A stretch of 64,000 nucleotides of DNA from the NCBI RefSeq assembly GCF_019038395.1, contig NZ_JAGFXZ010000016.1, positions 1 to 64,000 on the forward strand. The letters run 5' to 3'. Origin of the DNA: Acinetobacter sp. BY419. GTDB taxonomy: Bacteria; Pseudomonadota; Gammaproteobacteria; Pseudomonadales; Moraxellaceae. The position numbers and the translations under genes were made by a program. Under the pieces are notes generated by a model that had not been told where the DNA came from, made no database searches, and saw only the letters and a program-made list of their open reading frames with translations. Positions 55,639 through 64,000 of this stretch are shown here, piece after piece. Within the stretch, counting starts at the first letter, position 1. Every line of letters begins with the position of its first letter.

Positions 55639-56910
55639 TTAATTTGTTTCACTCTGTGTCACAAACTGCGTATTTTTGTCACTAGCCTCAATAAAAGCAG
55701 CAGCGCCATATTCATTGGTGCTCAGATTCAGCTGCTTATAGCTAAATATATAAAAATCGCTATAACGCTTCATTAAAATCGGGTGCATACCGACCGACAA
55801 GGCATCATTTTCTTTGACAAGTTTCATGATATGACGGTCGTTCATTACCACCAGATAACGCTCATCATTCAGATTAATGCTCAATAAACCATTGCCTTTG
55901 GCATAAATTGGAATCAGGAATTTATGATTCAGGGCAATCGCGCCTTCTGCATAACTTTCTATTTTATGGCTAATGACATTAAATACCAGACCATGTCCAT
56001 ACTGGTCCAACAGCAACTGACGGTTTTCCTGCGGTAAATTCACATGAATGCCGAGCTTGAGCAGGTCATGCTGATCGACCTGTTTATTTTGCAACAGTTC
56101 CCGCAGGATTACCTGTTTCTGGCTGGCATCAAAAAACTGGTTATCCAGTTGCAGATCATTGTTTTTCAGGATCTGCCCTAAAGCCATCCGGTGTCGTGGC
56201 AAGACATTTTCAATCACCTTGCGGTAATAGAACTTGCTGTTTTTCTTGACCCTGCGCATTTTCTGGTAAAAATAGCGAGGCTCATAGTCATGCACTAAAA
56301 AGTCATACAGCAGCTCGGAACTGGCCAGAACTGCAATCGCATCATGCCCGGTAAAAGGCAGATGCAGCACATGATGATGCGGAATCAGTGTTTTTAATTT
56401 CAGATAATGCGCCCGATCTTCGGCACAGTAGGGATCATAAACAATAATATATTCGCAAGCAGGGTCGATATCCTTGGCCTCAACCCGCATCCCGGCATTC
56501 AGCTCTGGCTGATAGAACATGTTGTAGCGGGCATCATGCACATCTTCCGGATCAATTGAATATTGCGGCACCATCGCCACTACCCGTTGTACGCCCAAGG
56601 TACGGGAATATTTAATCGCGGCATAGCCCCCCATTGAACCACCATAGGCAATCCGTTGCTGGAACGGTGCAATAAGTTCTGCAACTGCCTGCAACATGTT
56701 CCACATGGAACCTTGCGGAAACCAGGATTTATGCTTGGGCATAATGCCGAGCACGTTAAATTCAAATTTCGCCAGTGACTTTTCTGCATTGATGTTGAGG
56801 CCCTTGGCACGGGTAATCAAATCGCCAAATGAAAAAATCAGTTCTGAAGAAGATCCCGGCATAAAAATCGCGCGTATATGTTCATCTTCAAAAACAATCT
56901 GCTTGTCCAT
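55639..56910 (-). CDS. alpha/beta-hydrolase-like protein of unknown function
   Basis: 423 residues from MDKQIVFED; a TTG 16 codons upstream is the alternative start. A nucleophile-elbow motif GGSMGGYAA occurs at 90-98 (Ser92), preceded by NVLGIMPKHKSWFPQG. A DPYCAEDRAH segment near 195 and a His in PFTGHDAIA near 220 could complete a triad. The second half (about 250-423) is a separate region with NLNDERYLVVMNDRHIMKL and no known domain. Similar two-part proteins occur beside surface-polysaccharide genes in some bacteria, but no such genes are here. The function is not assigned. Confidence 0.65.
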   Translation of the reverse strand: MDKQIVFEDEHIRAIFMPGSSSELIFSFGDLITRAKGLNINAEKSLAKFEFNVLGIMPKHKSWFPQGSMWNMLQAVAELIAPFQQRIAYGGSMGGYAAIKYSRTLGVQRVVAMVPQYSIDPEDVHDARYNMFYQPELNAGMRVEAKDIDPACEYIIVYDPYCAEDRAHYLKLKTLIPHHHVLHLPFTGHDAIAVLASSELLYDFLVHDYEPRYFYQKMRRVKKNSKFYYRKVIENVLPRHRMALGQILKNNDLQLDNQFFDASQKQVILRELLQNKQVDQHDLLKLGIHVNLPQENRQLLLDQYGHGLVFNVISHKIESYAEGAIALNHKFLIPIYAKGNGLLSINLNDERYLVVMNDRHIMKLVKENDALSVGMHPILMKRYSDFYIFSYKQLNLSTNEYGAAAFIEASDKNTQFVTQSETN

Positions 56911-57023
56911 AACTTTCCCGTGCTGGTAAATCGAACCCTTCCACAACAATTCAATCAATGAACGCTGTCAAAAAAGTGAATATGCTATTTTATATCGATC
57001 AAAAAGATTAAAAAGCGCAAAAT

Positions 57024-57800
57024 ATGACACAATCATTACATCCTGCAGCAAAACGGGGTTTTAGTAGGTCTGCTGAGCTATATCAGCAAGTACGTCCCGA
57101 TTATCCGGCAGAAATCAGCCAGTGGCTGAACGAGATGCTGGGTTTAGCTGCAGATGCGCATCTTTTGGATTTAGGCAGTGGTACCGGCAAATTTATTCCC
57201 TATTTACGTCCCCTCAGCAGGCACATCATTGCTGTTGATCCTGTTCCGGAAATGCTGGCTCAATTAAAAATGGCTCATCCGGACATTGATGCGATTGAAG
57301 GCGTTAGCCATCAGCTTCCCCTGCCTGATCATAGCCTGAATGCAGTATTCTGTGCACAGTCATTTCACTGGTTTGCCAACGCTGCCAGCTTGAAAGAACT
57401 AGATCGGGTGCTTAAACCGCATGGTTTTTTGGTCTTAATCTGGAATCAGCGCGATACTCGGGTGGACTGGGTTCAGGCCCTCGCTGATTGTATTGCACCC
57501 TTAGAAGGTGATGCCCCACGCTTTCATAGTGGTGCCTGGCGCGAAGTCTTTGCACAGCAAACACTATTTCAGCCCTATGCAGAAACCACAATGACCCAGC
57601 AACAGCACGGTCCCGTGGAGCAGGTAGTATCCAAACGCTTGCTCTCGACCAGTTTTATTGCAGCCATGCCCACCGCGCAGCAAGTTCAGCTCAAATTACA
57701 ATTTGAACAGATCATCCAGCAATATACAGCCAAGCACTCAGAAGAAATGATAGATTTTCCTTATATCACCCATATTTATGTGTTCAAGAAAAGTACTTAA
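57024..57800 (+). CDS. class I SAM-dependent methyltransferase
   Basis: 258 residues. SAM-binding motif I is LLDLGSGTGKF at about 47-57, followed by the acidic residue of motif II in IIAVDPVPEML and by the DHSLNAVFCAQSFHWF segment, which matches the methyltransferase type 11/UbiE-like group (similar to yeast Crg1/trans-aconitate methyltransferases). The N-terminal FSRSAELYQQVRPDYP is common in that group. The substrate is unknown. The lipoprotein gene at 57816 follows after 15 bases. Confidence 0.88.
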   Translation: MTQSLHPAAKRGFSRSAELYQQVRPDYPAEISQWLNEMLGLAADAHLLDLGSGTGKFIPYLRPLSRHIIAVDPVPEMLAQLKMAHPDIDAIEGVSHQLPLPDHSLNAVFCAQSFHWFANAASLKELDRVLKPHGFLVLIWNQRDTRVDWVQALADCIAPLEGDAPRFHSGAWREVFAQQTLFQPYAETTMTQQQHGPVEQVVSKRLLSTSFIAAMPTAQQVQLKLQFEQIIQQYTAKHSEEMIDFPYITHIYVFKKST

Positions 57801-57815
57801 AAACAGGAGGCGATC

Positions 57816-58403
57816 ATGCATAAAATCCCAGGAATGACACGAACGGCGCTGTTCGCCGTGACCATGCTGCTGATGGCATGCGATCAGAAAACTTCCGAAA
57901 CTCCAACTGAAGCGACAACAGATAACATGGCTTCGGATCAAGTCATGAAGGAACTCAAAACCGAACCACTCAAAGATTTTCCAAAAACTGCCGATGATCC
58001 ACATGATATTGCCGTACTGACGGATTACGAAAAACGCTTTCAGGAGATGAGCAGTGATCTGGAAAAAGAATTAAACAGCATGCGCAATGATGAAAATATG
58101 ACAGCAGAATTTGTCCAGCAACGTCAGCGTGATCATGTAAAGTCAGCTCTGAATATGCTGAAAGCTTTAGATCTAAAAACCGAACAGGGCCGTTATATCC
58201 AAGGCATGATGTATCAATACTGGGAACATCAGGACAAACTGCTCAATAGCCCACAGACTCAAGCTGCCACCGTGAATGAAGCCAGTGAGAATGTAAAAGG
58301 GCTAGGGAAATATCTGCATGCCCAAGAGCAACTGGAACGCTGGCGTTTACAATACCAGGATCTCGCCAAGCAAGAACCATCTTCCAAGAAAGTTGAGCAA
58401 TGA
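57816..58403 (+). CDS. lipoprotein of unknown function
   Basis: 195 residues with a signal and lipobox LMAC (Cys22). An internal ATG at 57834 would also leave a complete signal. AGGAGG before the ATG at 57816 favours the longer form. The mature protein is acidic and helical (EKRFQEMSSDLEKELNSMRN, HVKSALNMLKALDL) with predicted coiled-coil character. No family is recognised. Confidence 0.72.
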   Translation: MHKIPGMTRTALFAVTMLLMACDQKTSETPTEATTDNMASDQVMKELKTEPLKDFPKTADDPHDIAVLTDYEKRFQEMSSDLEKELNSMRNDENMTAEFVQQRQRDHVKSALNMLKALDLKTEQGRYIQGMMYQYWEHQDKLLNSPQTQAATVNEASENVKGLGKYLHAQEQLERWRLQYQDLAKQEPSSKKVEQ

Positions 58404-58555
58404 CAGATGATTAAATATTATTATGCAGTTGGGATGAAATCCAAAAATCATCCCTTAAACTGGACTGACAGCTTTAAAGCATGAATCATGTAAAACCTGA
58501 TCTGCCGAGCCTGAAGGTCAGCATAAACACTCGCTCATTCTGACCAAACAATGAC

Positions 58556-59755
58556 TTAATGCGCTCTCAGAAACTGATGCACGCCCTCAGCTGCAGCACG
58601 ACCTGTGGCAAAACAGGCGGTCAGCAGATAGCCACCGGTGGGTGCATCCCAGTCCAGCATTTCTCCGCAGAGAAATACACGCGGGTTAGATTTCAGCTGT
58701 AGCTGTTCCGATAATACTTCACGCTTGACACCACCTGCACAGCTGATGGCCTCTTCAATCGGGCGGAATCCTGTGAGTGGAATGGTCAGATTTTTAATCT
58801 GCCTGGCTAATTCAGCAGAATCTTGCCATAACGACTTGGCTACCAATTCCCGCACCAAAGCCGCCTTGGCACCCTCCAATCCGGCTTTACGCCAGACATT
58901 GCTTAAAGACTGCTTCTTACCCGGCTGTAATTTTTTCGCCAATTGCTCTACGCTTTGGTCAGGAAAAAGATCCAGACTAAGCTGCATTTTTTGGCCCTGT
59001 TTAAGTTGTTCACGCAAACCCCGTCCCTGCTTATAGATCAGGCCGCTTTCCAGACCATAATGGCTGATCACGATATCGCCGATGGTCTTTTCACCTTGTT
59101 CGACCCATGCTGCAACACGTTTCAGCGGCTGACCAAAGACTGGCTGCATAAACGCAGACCACGGATATTCCACCCCAGCATTACTGGCCTGAAAAGGCTC
59201 AATTTCATCCGGGTTTAGCCAGGCTTGCCATGCCCCGTCACTGCCCAGTTCCGACCAGGACACTGCGCCACAAGCCAGAATGATGGCATCAAATTTTTCG
59301 GTACGATGTTCCTTGGTTTTTAAATCATAGAATTCGAGATGTTGCTGATGCAACTGGCTGACTTTGTGCCGGTAATGAAACTGGATGCCATGACTGGCCA
59401 AACGCTTGAGCCAGGCACGCAGCAAGGGCGCAGCTTTCATTTCAGTCGGGAATACCCGGCCGGATGAACCGATATAAGGCTCAATACCGAGCTGTTTCAT
59501 CCAGTTTTGAATCCAGACAGCGTCCCACTTTTTGACCCATGGGGACAACCACTCTGCCTGATCATAACGCTGTACAAACTGCTCCACAGGCTCGGCATGG
59601 GAAATATTCAGGCCGGTTTTACCTGCCATCAGAAATTTACGTGCAGCAGACGGCTTTTGCTCATACACATGCAGCTCATAGTCAAACTGGCTGAGGACTT
59701 CTGCTGCCATTAAGCCTGCAGGACCTGCGCCAACAATAGCAATGCGTTTGCTCAT
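58556..59755 (-). CDS. BaiN/HI0933-like NAD(P)/FAD-dependent oxidoreductase
   Basis: 399 residues from MSKRIAIVGAGPAG, with the FAD dinucleotide motif GAGPAG at 9-14; this start is only 4 bases after the trmB stop, making a two-gene unit. Further features are KFLMAGKTGLNIS, GRVFPTEMKAAPLLRAW, ILACGAVSWSELGSDG, and near the end CAGGVKREVL and CGEMLDWDAPTGGYLL, all marks of the HI0933/TIGR03862-type flavoproteins. The reaction is uncertain; family members include reductases of unknown substrates. Confidence 0.9.
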   Translation of the reverse strand: MSKRIAIVGAGPAGLMAAEVLSQFDYELHVYEQKPSAARKFLMAGKTGLNISHAEPVEQFVQRYDQAEWLSPWVKKWDAVWIQNWMKQLGIEPYIGSSGRVFPTEMKAAPLLRAWLKRLASHGIQFHYRHKVSQLHQQHLEFYDLKTKEHRTEKFDAIILACGAVSWSELGSDGAWQAWLNPDEIEPFQASNAGVEYPWSAFMQPVFGQPLKRVAAWVEQGEKTIGDIVISHYGLESGLIYKQGRGLREQLKQGQKMQLSLDLFPDQSVEQLAKKLQPGKKQSLSNVWRKAGLEGAKAALVRELVAKSLWQDSAELARQIKNLTIPLTGFRPIEEAISCAGGVKREVLSEQLQLKSNPRVFLCGEMLDWDAPTGGYLLTACFATGRAAAEGVHQFLRAH

Positions 59756-59759
59756 CTGA

Positions 59760-60398
59760 TTATTCCGCGACGCTAGCATTCTGCCCTTGCAAAGGCTGAA
59801 AATCATCAAAGCGCGTCATATAGCCTTCAGGCTTACTGATGATTAGCTGCTGGCATAGTTCACCGCGCTCCAGATACTTAATCTCAAAATGGGTACGCGC
59901 CGAATCTGAAGCAATCACTTCCTTAATGAAAGGCAGTTTCCAGATTTGCTGTACCTGTTGTTCTGCTTCTTCGATATAGGCAGGAATATTACTGGCCAGG
60001 GTAATGGTACCACCCGTTTTTAAGCGGGAAAGCATAAACTCAAAAAATGGCATATTGACCCAGCGCTGTGCCGGATTATGCGGTTCAGGATTTGGATACA
60101 AAATAAAAAATTGTTCTACTTGTACAGGATAAAGTGCATGCACGATCCACGGCAAAGCATCTGCATGAACGGTCTGCAAATTGGTTTGACCTTCAACAGC
60201 ATGCTGTTTTTGCATCGCCAGAAATTTTTCACGGGTGCGTTCAATCGCAATCAGTTGACTGTCGGGATTGTTCTTGCTGAATAACAAGGCATGTTTACCT
60301 TTACCCGCCCCGACTTCAACGCAGACCGGTTCAGGACTGATGCTTTGAAAATCACGGGGCGCATGCATACGCTGTGCTTGAAATTGACGAATCGGCAT
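59760..60398 (-). CDS. trmB: tRNA (guanine-N7-)-methyltransferase
   Basis: TrmB makes m7G46 in the variable loop of many tRNAs. The 212-residue sequence shows the SAM motif VEVGAGKGKHALLF at about 27-40, IAIERTREKFL, and the conserved YPNPEPHNPAQRWVNMPFF segment (family PDPWPKKRH-like position), which here is divergent. The C-terminal TRFDDF resembles the usual TxFE. It is somewhat shorter and more divergent than E. coli TrmB, so a TrmB-like paralogue is possible. It leads the pair with the flavoprotein gene. Confidence 0.8.
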   Translation of the reverse strand: MPIRQFQAQRMHAPRDFQSISPEPVCVEVGAGKGKHALLFSKNNPDSQLIAIERTREKFLAMQKQHAVEGQTNLQTVHADALPWIVHALYPVQVEQFFILYPNPEPHNPAQRWVNMPFFEFMLSRLKTGGTITLASNIPAYIEEAEQQVQQIWKLPFIKEVIASDSARTHFEIKYLERGELCQQLIISKPEGYMTRFDDFQPLQGQNASVAE

Positions 60399-60415
60399 AA
60401 TCAGATCAAACTAAT

Positions 60416-60443
60416 AAAAACCGCATAAGTCTAACAAGTGCGG
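60416..60443 (-). terminator. terminator-like hairpin in the trmB leader
   Basis: On the minus strand CCGCA, a 13-base loop, TGCGG, then TTTTTATT. No minus-strand gene ends here; the T-run is about 17 bases before the trmB start codon. It could attenuate trmB or be chance. Confidence 0.4.
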
Positions 60444-60488
60444 CTATATTTGCCTAATCGAACCTTTATTTTTCTTTGGAGTTGCCTC

Positions 60489-60662
60489 ATGCCCACTACT
60501 TTAAACTGTCCGCGTTGTGGCAAACTGACCACTTGGGAAGATAATGATTTCCGGCCTTTTTGCTCAGAACGTTGCAAAATGATTGATCTGGGTGCTTGGG
60601 CCAATGACGAATATAGCTTGCCTACTCAAGATGCACCGCAAGCTGACAATAGCGAAGAATAA
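60489..60662 (+). CDS. yacG: DNA gyrase inhibitor YacG
   Basis: A 57-residue zinc protein starting MPTTLNCPRCGKLTTWEDN. All four zinc ligands are present: Cys7, Cys10, Cys25 and Cys29 (CPRC and CSERC), followed by KMIDLGAWANDEYSLP, the family signature. In E. coli YacG binds GyrB and inhibits gyrase. The frame runs 17 codons upstream, but the MPTT start matches the family. In other genera yacG follows coaE; that neighbour is not here. Confidence 0.94.
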   Translation: MPTTLNCPRCGKLTTWEDNDFRPFCSERCKMIDLGAWANDEYSLPTQDAPQADNSEE

Positions 60663-61083
60663 AATGATGGGTTATCTTGAATAATCAACCACCCCATCAG
60701 CTTGATCTAAGGTTAATCCAGTCCAGTGATTAACCTTAAACACATAGAATAAAAATATTTTCTTTGTTCTTTAAATAAAAAAATCCATGATCAATCCTAG
60801 CATCTGATTCATTTTTTAGGGGATATATTTATTCTTATGTCTCAATTGAACATGTCTATATATTTTACTTCGACCCAAAATCTTGCAAAACCATTCATTC
60901 ATGACTAGTGAAAAAACCAATTATTTATCAATAAAAAACAATAACTAATATTTTTATACTATACTCATATGAGAAAAATACCCACAGATTTTTGTTTAGC
61001 ATTGCTGTTCAAATAATGATATATCTGGGTAATCACGTGTAATAACAATAAATAGTAAAAAATTATTCATACAGGAGAAAGCA
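60663..61083. other. AT-rich spacer between yacG and the small membrane protein gene
   Basis: 420 bases with no credible ORF. A perfect 11-bp stem (TAAGGTTAATC at 60708-60718, GATTAACCTTA at 60728-60738) with a nine-base loop and no T-run is prominent. A possible -10 (TATACT) occurs near 60957 ahead of the downstream gene. Confidence 0.5.
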
Positions 61084-61269
61084 ATGGGGCTTTGGTGCTT
61101 AAAAATCCTATTTTTTATATGTATTGGTTTCAGCCTGATAAGTTTGAGCTTTGGAATTTATCTTTTCGATCTGGTTATTATTGCAATTGGCATTTTACTA
61201 ATTCTTGCTGCCCTTCTGATTGTTCTAGAAATAAAACACTCCTATAGCGGGCCATTTCATCGGGATTGA
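61084..61269 (+). CDS. small two-helix membrane protein (61 aa)
   Basis: ATG 61084 is preceded by CAGGAGAAAG, a strong ribosome-binding site. The product is almost wholly hydrophobic: two transmembrane helices (LKILFFICIGFSLISLSFGI and IIAIGILLILAALLIVLEI) joined by a tight turn, with a polar tail HSYSGPFHRD. No family recognised. Confidence 0.65.
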   Translation: MGLWCLKILFFICIGFSLISLSFGIYLFDLVIIAIGILLILAALLIVLEIKHSYSGPFHRD

Positions 61270-61302
61270 TGCAGCCGACTCATCAATCCCGTGTTCAAAC
61301 TT

Positions 61303-61947
61303 TTAACCCGATTTACCTGCAACAAACGGATTATGCTGCTTTTCAAAACCAATAGTACTGATTGGTCCATGTCCTGAAATAAATTGGGTCTCATCCGGCA
61401 GGCTAAAACATTCACGCTGAATAGAATCTAATAACTGCTGATGGTTGCCACGCGGGAAATCAGTCCGGCCAATCGAGCCTTTGAACAATACATCACCTGT
61501 CCATAATAAGGCATAATTTTTGTTATAGAACATAACATGACCCGGCGTATGTCCCGGGGCAAAACGCACTTCAAATTCTTCATTGCCAAGGGTGAGTACT
61601 TCACCGCCTTCCAGCCACTGGGTCACTTCGACTTTTTCCGGAATCGGAAAACCGTAACGTGCGGACACCTCCTGAATCATGTCGAGCCAGAATGCATCGT
61701 CCTTATGCGGCCCAATCACCGGTACATCCCAAGCCTTTTTTAACGCACCTACAGCACCCGCATGATCCAGATGACCATGAGTGAGCCATAAGGCTTTAAC
61801 CGTCAAACCCAGAGCTTCAACTTCAGCTTTTAGCTTGTCAGGTTCACCCCCTGCATCAATCAAAATGGCTTCTTTAGTGTCCGCATCCCAAACGATGGAA
61901 CAGTTTTGCTGAAACGCAGTAACCGGAACAATTTTGACTTGTAACAT
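61303..61947 (-). CDS. MBL-fold hydrolase, YcbL/glyoxalase II-like
   Basis: 214 residues from MLQVKIVPVTAFQQNCSIVW; the frame is open 11 codons further, into the spacer after hemH. The metal motif is THGHLDHAG (His57, His59, Asp61, His62). APGHTPGHVMFY, LLWTGDVLFKGSIGRTDFP and ISGHGPISTIG carry the remaining ligands. This is the short glyoxalase-II-like type exemplified by YcbL, which lacks the C-terminal glutathione-binding helices. It follows hemH by 22 bases. Confidence 0.9.
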   Translation of the reverse strand: MLQVKIVPVTAFQQNCSIVWDADTKEAILIDAGGEPDKLKAEVEALGLTVKALWLTHGHLDHAGAVGALKKAWDVPVIGPHKDDAFWLDMIQEVSARYGFPIPEKVEVTQWLEGGEVLTLGNEEFEVRFAPGHTPGHVMFYNKNYALLWTGDVLFKGSIGRTDFPRGNHQQLLDSIQRECFSLPDETQFISGHGPISTIGFEKQHNPFVAGKSG

Positions 61948-61969
61948 AGAGTGAAAAACCTCGGGCAAG

Positions 61970-62983
61970 TTAATGGGCAAGCGTCTGTGTCAATGCATCC
62001 AGATTAGCCTGAAGCAGACAGTTGAGCAACTGCAAATGGTCTTCACGGCTATTTAATGCAGGTATATAACGATAGCTTTCACCGCCCAGAGATTTAAAAG
62101 TTTCGGCATTTTCCATGGCGAGTTCTTCCAGCGTTTCCAGACAGTCCGCGGAAAATGCAGGACTCATCACTTGAATTGATTTCACCCCCTGTTTGGCCCA
62201 GTCTTCCAGCAAAACATCGGTATAGGGCTTGATCCATTCCTGCTTGCCAAAACGTGACTGAAAGCTGATGGCATATTGATCTTCATTTAAACCCAGGGTT
62301 TCAGCCACAAGCTTGCCTGTGATCCGGCAACGCTCGGCATAGGGATCGCCTTTATCGGCATAGGGCTGAGGAATGCCGTGGAAAGACATCAGCAGTTTTT
62401 CCGGCTGACCATGCACCGCCTGATAATCACGTACGCTTTGAGCCAGTGACTGGATAAATAAGGGATGTTGATAATAATCCCGGATGACGGTCAAACCGGG
62501 CAAATTGCGCTGTTTAACGACCCATTTCGCTACTGCATCATATAAAGGTGCGGTCGAGGTGGCTGAATATTGTGGAAACAATGGAAATAGAATCACGTGT
62601 TCTTGCGGCTGTTCAGCTACTTTTGCGAGAACATCCTGAATATTCGGATTGCCGTAGGTCATGGCAGGCACCACATTCAGTTCAAACTGCGGATAAAGCC
62701 GAGTTAAATGTGCCTTGACTGCGGCGACCTGCTCAAACAGAATTTCACGCATTGGCGAATCCTGTCCCCATACTTGCGCATAGGCCTGCGAAACCCGCTT
62801 TGGACGAAATGGTAAAATGAATAAGCGGAGAATGATTTGCCAAATCGGTTTGGGAATTTCAATCACACGCTGATCAGACAAAAACTGCTTGAGAAAACGG
62901 CGTACCGCTGGAACCGTAGGTTCATCTGGTGTGCCCAGGTTTGCCAATATAATCGTCACTTTCGCTTTAGCAGGAGAATACAT
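61970..62983 (-). CDS. hemH: ferrochelatase
   Basis: HemH inserts Fe2+ into protoporphyrin IX, the last step of haem synthesis. The 337-residue protein has [57 protein letters not shown] and the catalytic His202 in [32 protein letters not shown] and the late [20 protein letters not shown] are also conserved. It is a soluble or membrane-associated cytosolic enzyme. It probably forms a unit with the YcbL-like gene. Confidence 0.96.
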   Translation of the reverse strand: MYSPAKAKVTIILANLGTPDEPTVPAVRRFLKQFLSDQRVIEIPKPIWQIILRLFILPFRPKRVSQAYAQVWGQDSPMREILFEQVAAVKAHLTRLYPQFELNVVPAMTYGNPNIQDVLAKVAEQPQEHVILFPLFPQYSATSTAPLYDAVAKWVVKQRNLPGLTVIRDYYQHPLFIQSLAQSVRDYQAVHGQPEKLLMSFHGIPQPYADKGDPYAERCRITGKLVAETLGLNEDQYAISFQSRFGKQEWIKPYTDVLLEDWAKQGVKSIQVMSPAFSADCLETLEELAMENAETFKSLGGESYRYIPALNSREDHLQLLNCLLQANLDALTQTLAH

Positions 62984-63048
62984 TCAGTTCGTCCGTCAGG
63001 ATATCAACCCCTGTACTTTAACAGCTTTTTATTTATTCTCTCTATGGA

Positions 63049-64000
63049 TTAATACGCTGACTTATATTGAAAAGTGCGATCTAAATCCAGCAAGCTGCTG
63101 TCCAGCAACTTCTGCGCTTTTGCAGTAATCTGCCACAGCATGCGCTGCCGATCATCACGACCAGATGGCACAATCCAGTCATTCTGGCGCATTTGAATTT
63201 TTAAGCTATGCAAGGCACGAATATTCATCTGGGCACGTGCGACTGCATGCGCACGTGGCATATGCACCCGGGCATCGCTCAACCCGGTTTCATTCAAATA
63301 TTCATTCATGCGTTTCGAAAAAAACTCTTCAGGCGTCGGATTGACAAAGGTGGAACCCAGCAGCGCCAGCAATTGTGCCCAAGTCAGTTTTTTCTGAACC
63401 TTGATTTCCTTGAAGTTACCATCCTGATAGGCATGCATCCGGTATTCAAACGAAAAAACTTCATGCATAGCCACTTTGGGCAGACTCAGGAATGGGTCGA
63501 CTTCTGCAGTTCCACCATCACGTTCCAGTTGTGCCACTCTGGCTTTCAGCTGGTCAATCTCGTCATGCAGTGCCTGGGTATTTTGCGGACGTACCCAACC
63601 GGTCACCGGATAACGTTCCAGCATTTGCGGCATGTTAAAACGCACCGCCATTTCCAGATCGCGCAGGCTGCGGTAAGTAAAGACCTGATCTACTTCCTGT
63701 TGTAGCAGTTGACGGAATTCCTTAAATTTTTCCTGTAATTCCGGTTTGGCATCATGTAATGCACTTTCACGTGAAGCCGGATCCTCATGCATAAATACAA
63801 TAATCGGTTTTTGCTTGGTGACCGCATAAATATATTCGAGATGCATATAGCCAACACCGGATACCGACTGCTCCCCATACTGGCTGCCCAGCAAAATCAC
63901 CACATAATCGCAGTCATCAATCTGGCGGCGTGAAAATGCAGTATTCAGCGGTGTACGCTGTTCCAGTCCCCACGAGAAAAACCCCATTCCCACCAGTGTT
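63049..64000 (-). CDS. DUF4062 domain protein (5' end cut by the window edge)
   Basis: The frame is open to base 64000 (reading TLVGMGFFSWG), so the start lies outside; about 316 residues are visible. The first 75 hold the second half of a DUF4062 domain (RRQIDDCDYVVILLGSQYGE, GYMHLEYIYAVTKQKPIIVF). A coiled coil follows (ALHDEIDQLKARVAQLERDG), and then a C-terminal region with LTWAQLLALLGSTFVNPTP and ARVHMPRAHAVARAQMNIRA. Base composition is like that of its neighbours, unlike the other DUF4062 gene at 51936. The architecture (DUF4062, coiled coil, helical end) is the same. Function unknown. Confidence 0.75.
   Translation of the reverse strand, partial: TLVGMGFFSWGLEQRTPLNTAFSRRQIDDCDYVVILLGSQYGEQSVSGVGYMHLEYIYAVTKQKPIIVFMHEDPASRESALHDAKPELQEKFKEFRQLLQQEVDQVFTYRSLRDLEMAVRFNMPQMLERYPVTGWVRPQNTQALHDEIDQLKARVAQLERDGGTAEVDPFLSLPKVAMHEVFSFEYRMHAYQDGNFKEIKVQKKLTWAQLLALLGSTFVNPTPEEFFSKRMNEYLNETGLSDARVHMPRAHAVARAQMNIRALHSLKIQMRQNDWIVPSGRDDRQRMLWQITAKAQKLLDSSLLDLDRTFQYKSAY

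Overview
The window looks like chromosomal DNA of an Acinetobacter species or a close Moraxellaceae relative. This is inferred from protein families and gene order: leuC-leuD-lipoprotein-leuB, HAD/rppH/ptsP, rne/rluC, OprD-type porin, DUF2789, and three tRNA-Lys in tandem. No rRNA, phage or CRISPR array is visible. Most of the window is core genome with moderate base composition. The accessory parts are the IS30 remnant at the left edge, the aromatic catabolic block, and one strikingly AT-rich DUF4062 gene behind glyS.

Layout. 1-1.1 kb: 3' end of an IS30-type transposase, then two paralogous small lipoprotein genes, the first frameshifted. 1.1-5.1 kb (minus): leuC, leuD, a lipoprotein and leuB of leucine synthesis. 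5.3-9.3 kb: a DUF2061 membrane protein behind a Fur-box-like site, a LysR regulator, the ovothiol enzyme OvoA and a DUF2789 protein. 9.4-13.9 kb: a HAD phosphatase divergent from rppH-ptsP and a membrane-anchored Pro/Gln-rich protein. Convergent with the last is a small unannotated ORF (13669-13848, minus) whose intrinsic terminator lies before its own stop codon. 14.5-20.4 kb: catalase, a DCC-family protein, a decayed DoxX-like gene, an MBL hydrolase, a CDF cation transporter and an EamA exporter.

20.7-33.3 kb: a complete 3-phenylpropionate/cinnamate pathway. HcaEFCD dioxygenates the ring, HcaB rearomatises it, MhpB cleaves it, MhpC hydrolyses the ring-fission product, and MhpD, MhpE and MhpF finish to pyruvate and acetyl-CoA. 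HcaR is encoded divergently from hcaE, and an OprD-like porin sits between mhpC and mhpE. The units are hcaE-F-C-B-mhpB-hcaD, mhpC, porin and mhpD-F-E, all on the minus strand. No mhpA hydroxylase or inner-membrane transporter gene is in the window.

33.7-42.3 kb: a HAD phosphatase, rluC, a long structured leader and rne (RNase E), an acyl-CoA synthetase and three identical tRNA-Lys(UUU) genes. 42.5-48.5 kb: a lipoprotein, PspC, a TauE/SafE permease, an SLC13/DASS transporter, an HPP-CBS protein and a transglutaminase-like protein. 48.8-51.9 kb: glyQS. 51.9-64 kb: a DUF4062 protein, lipoproteins and periplasmic proteins, a 2-hydroxyacid dehydrogenase, an alpha/beta-hydrolase-like protein, a methyltransferase, a BaiN-like flavoprotein, trmB, yacG, an MBL hydrolase, hemH and a second DUF4062 gene cut by the right edge.

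Short palindromic repeats of a CCTCTCC...GGAGAGG type recur in intergenic spaces, including one inverted pair between rluC and the adjacent phosphatase gene.
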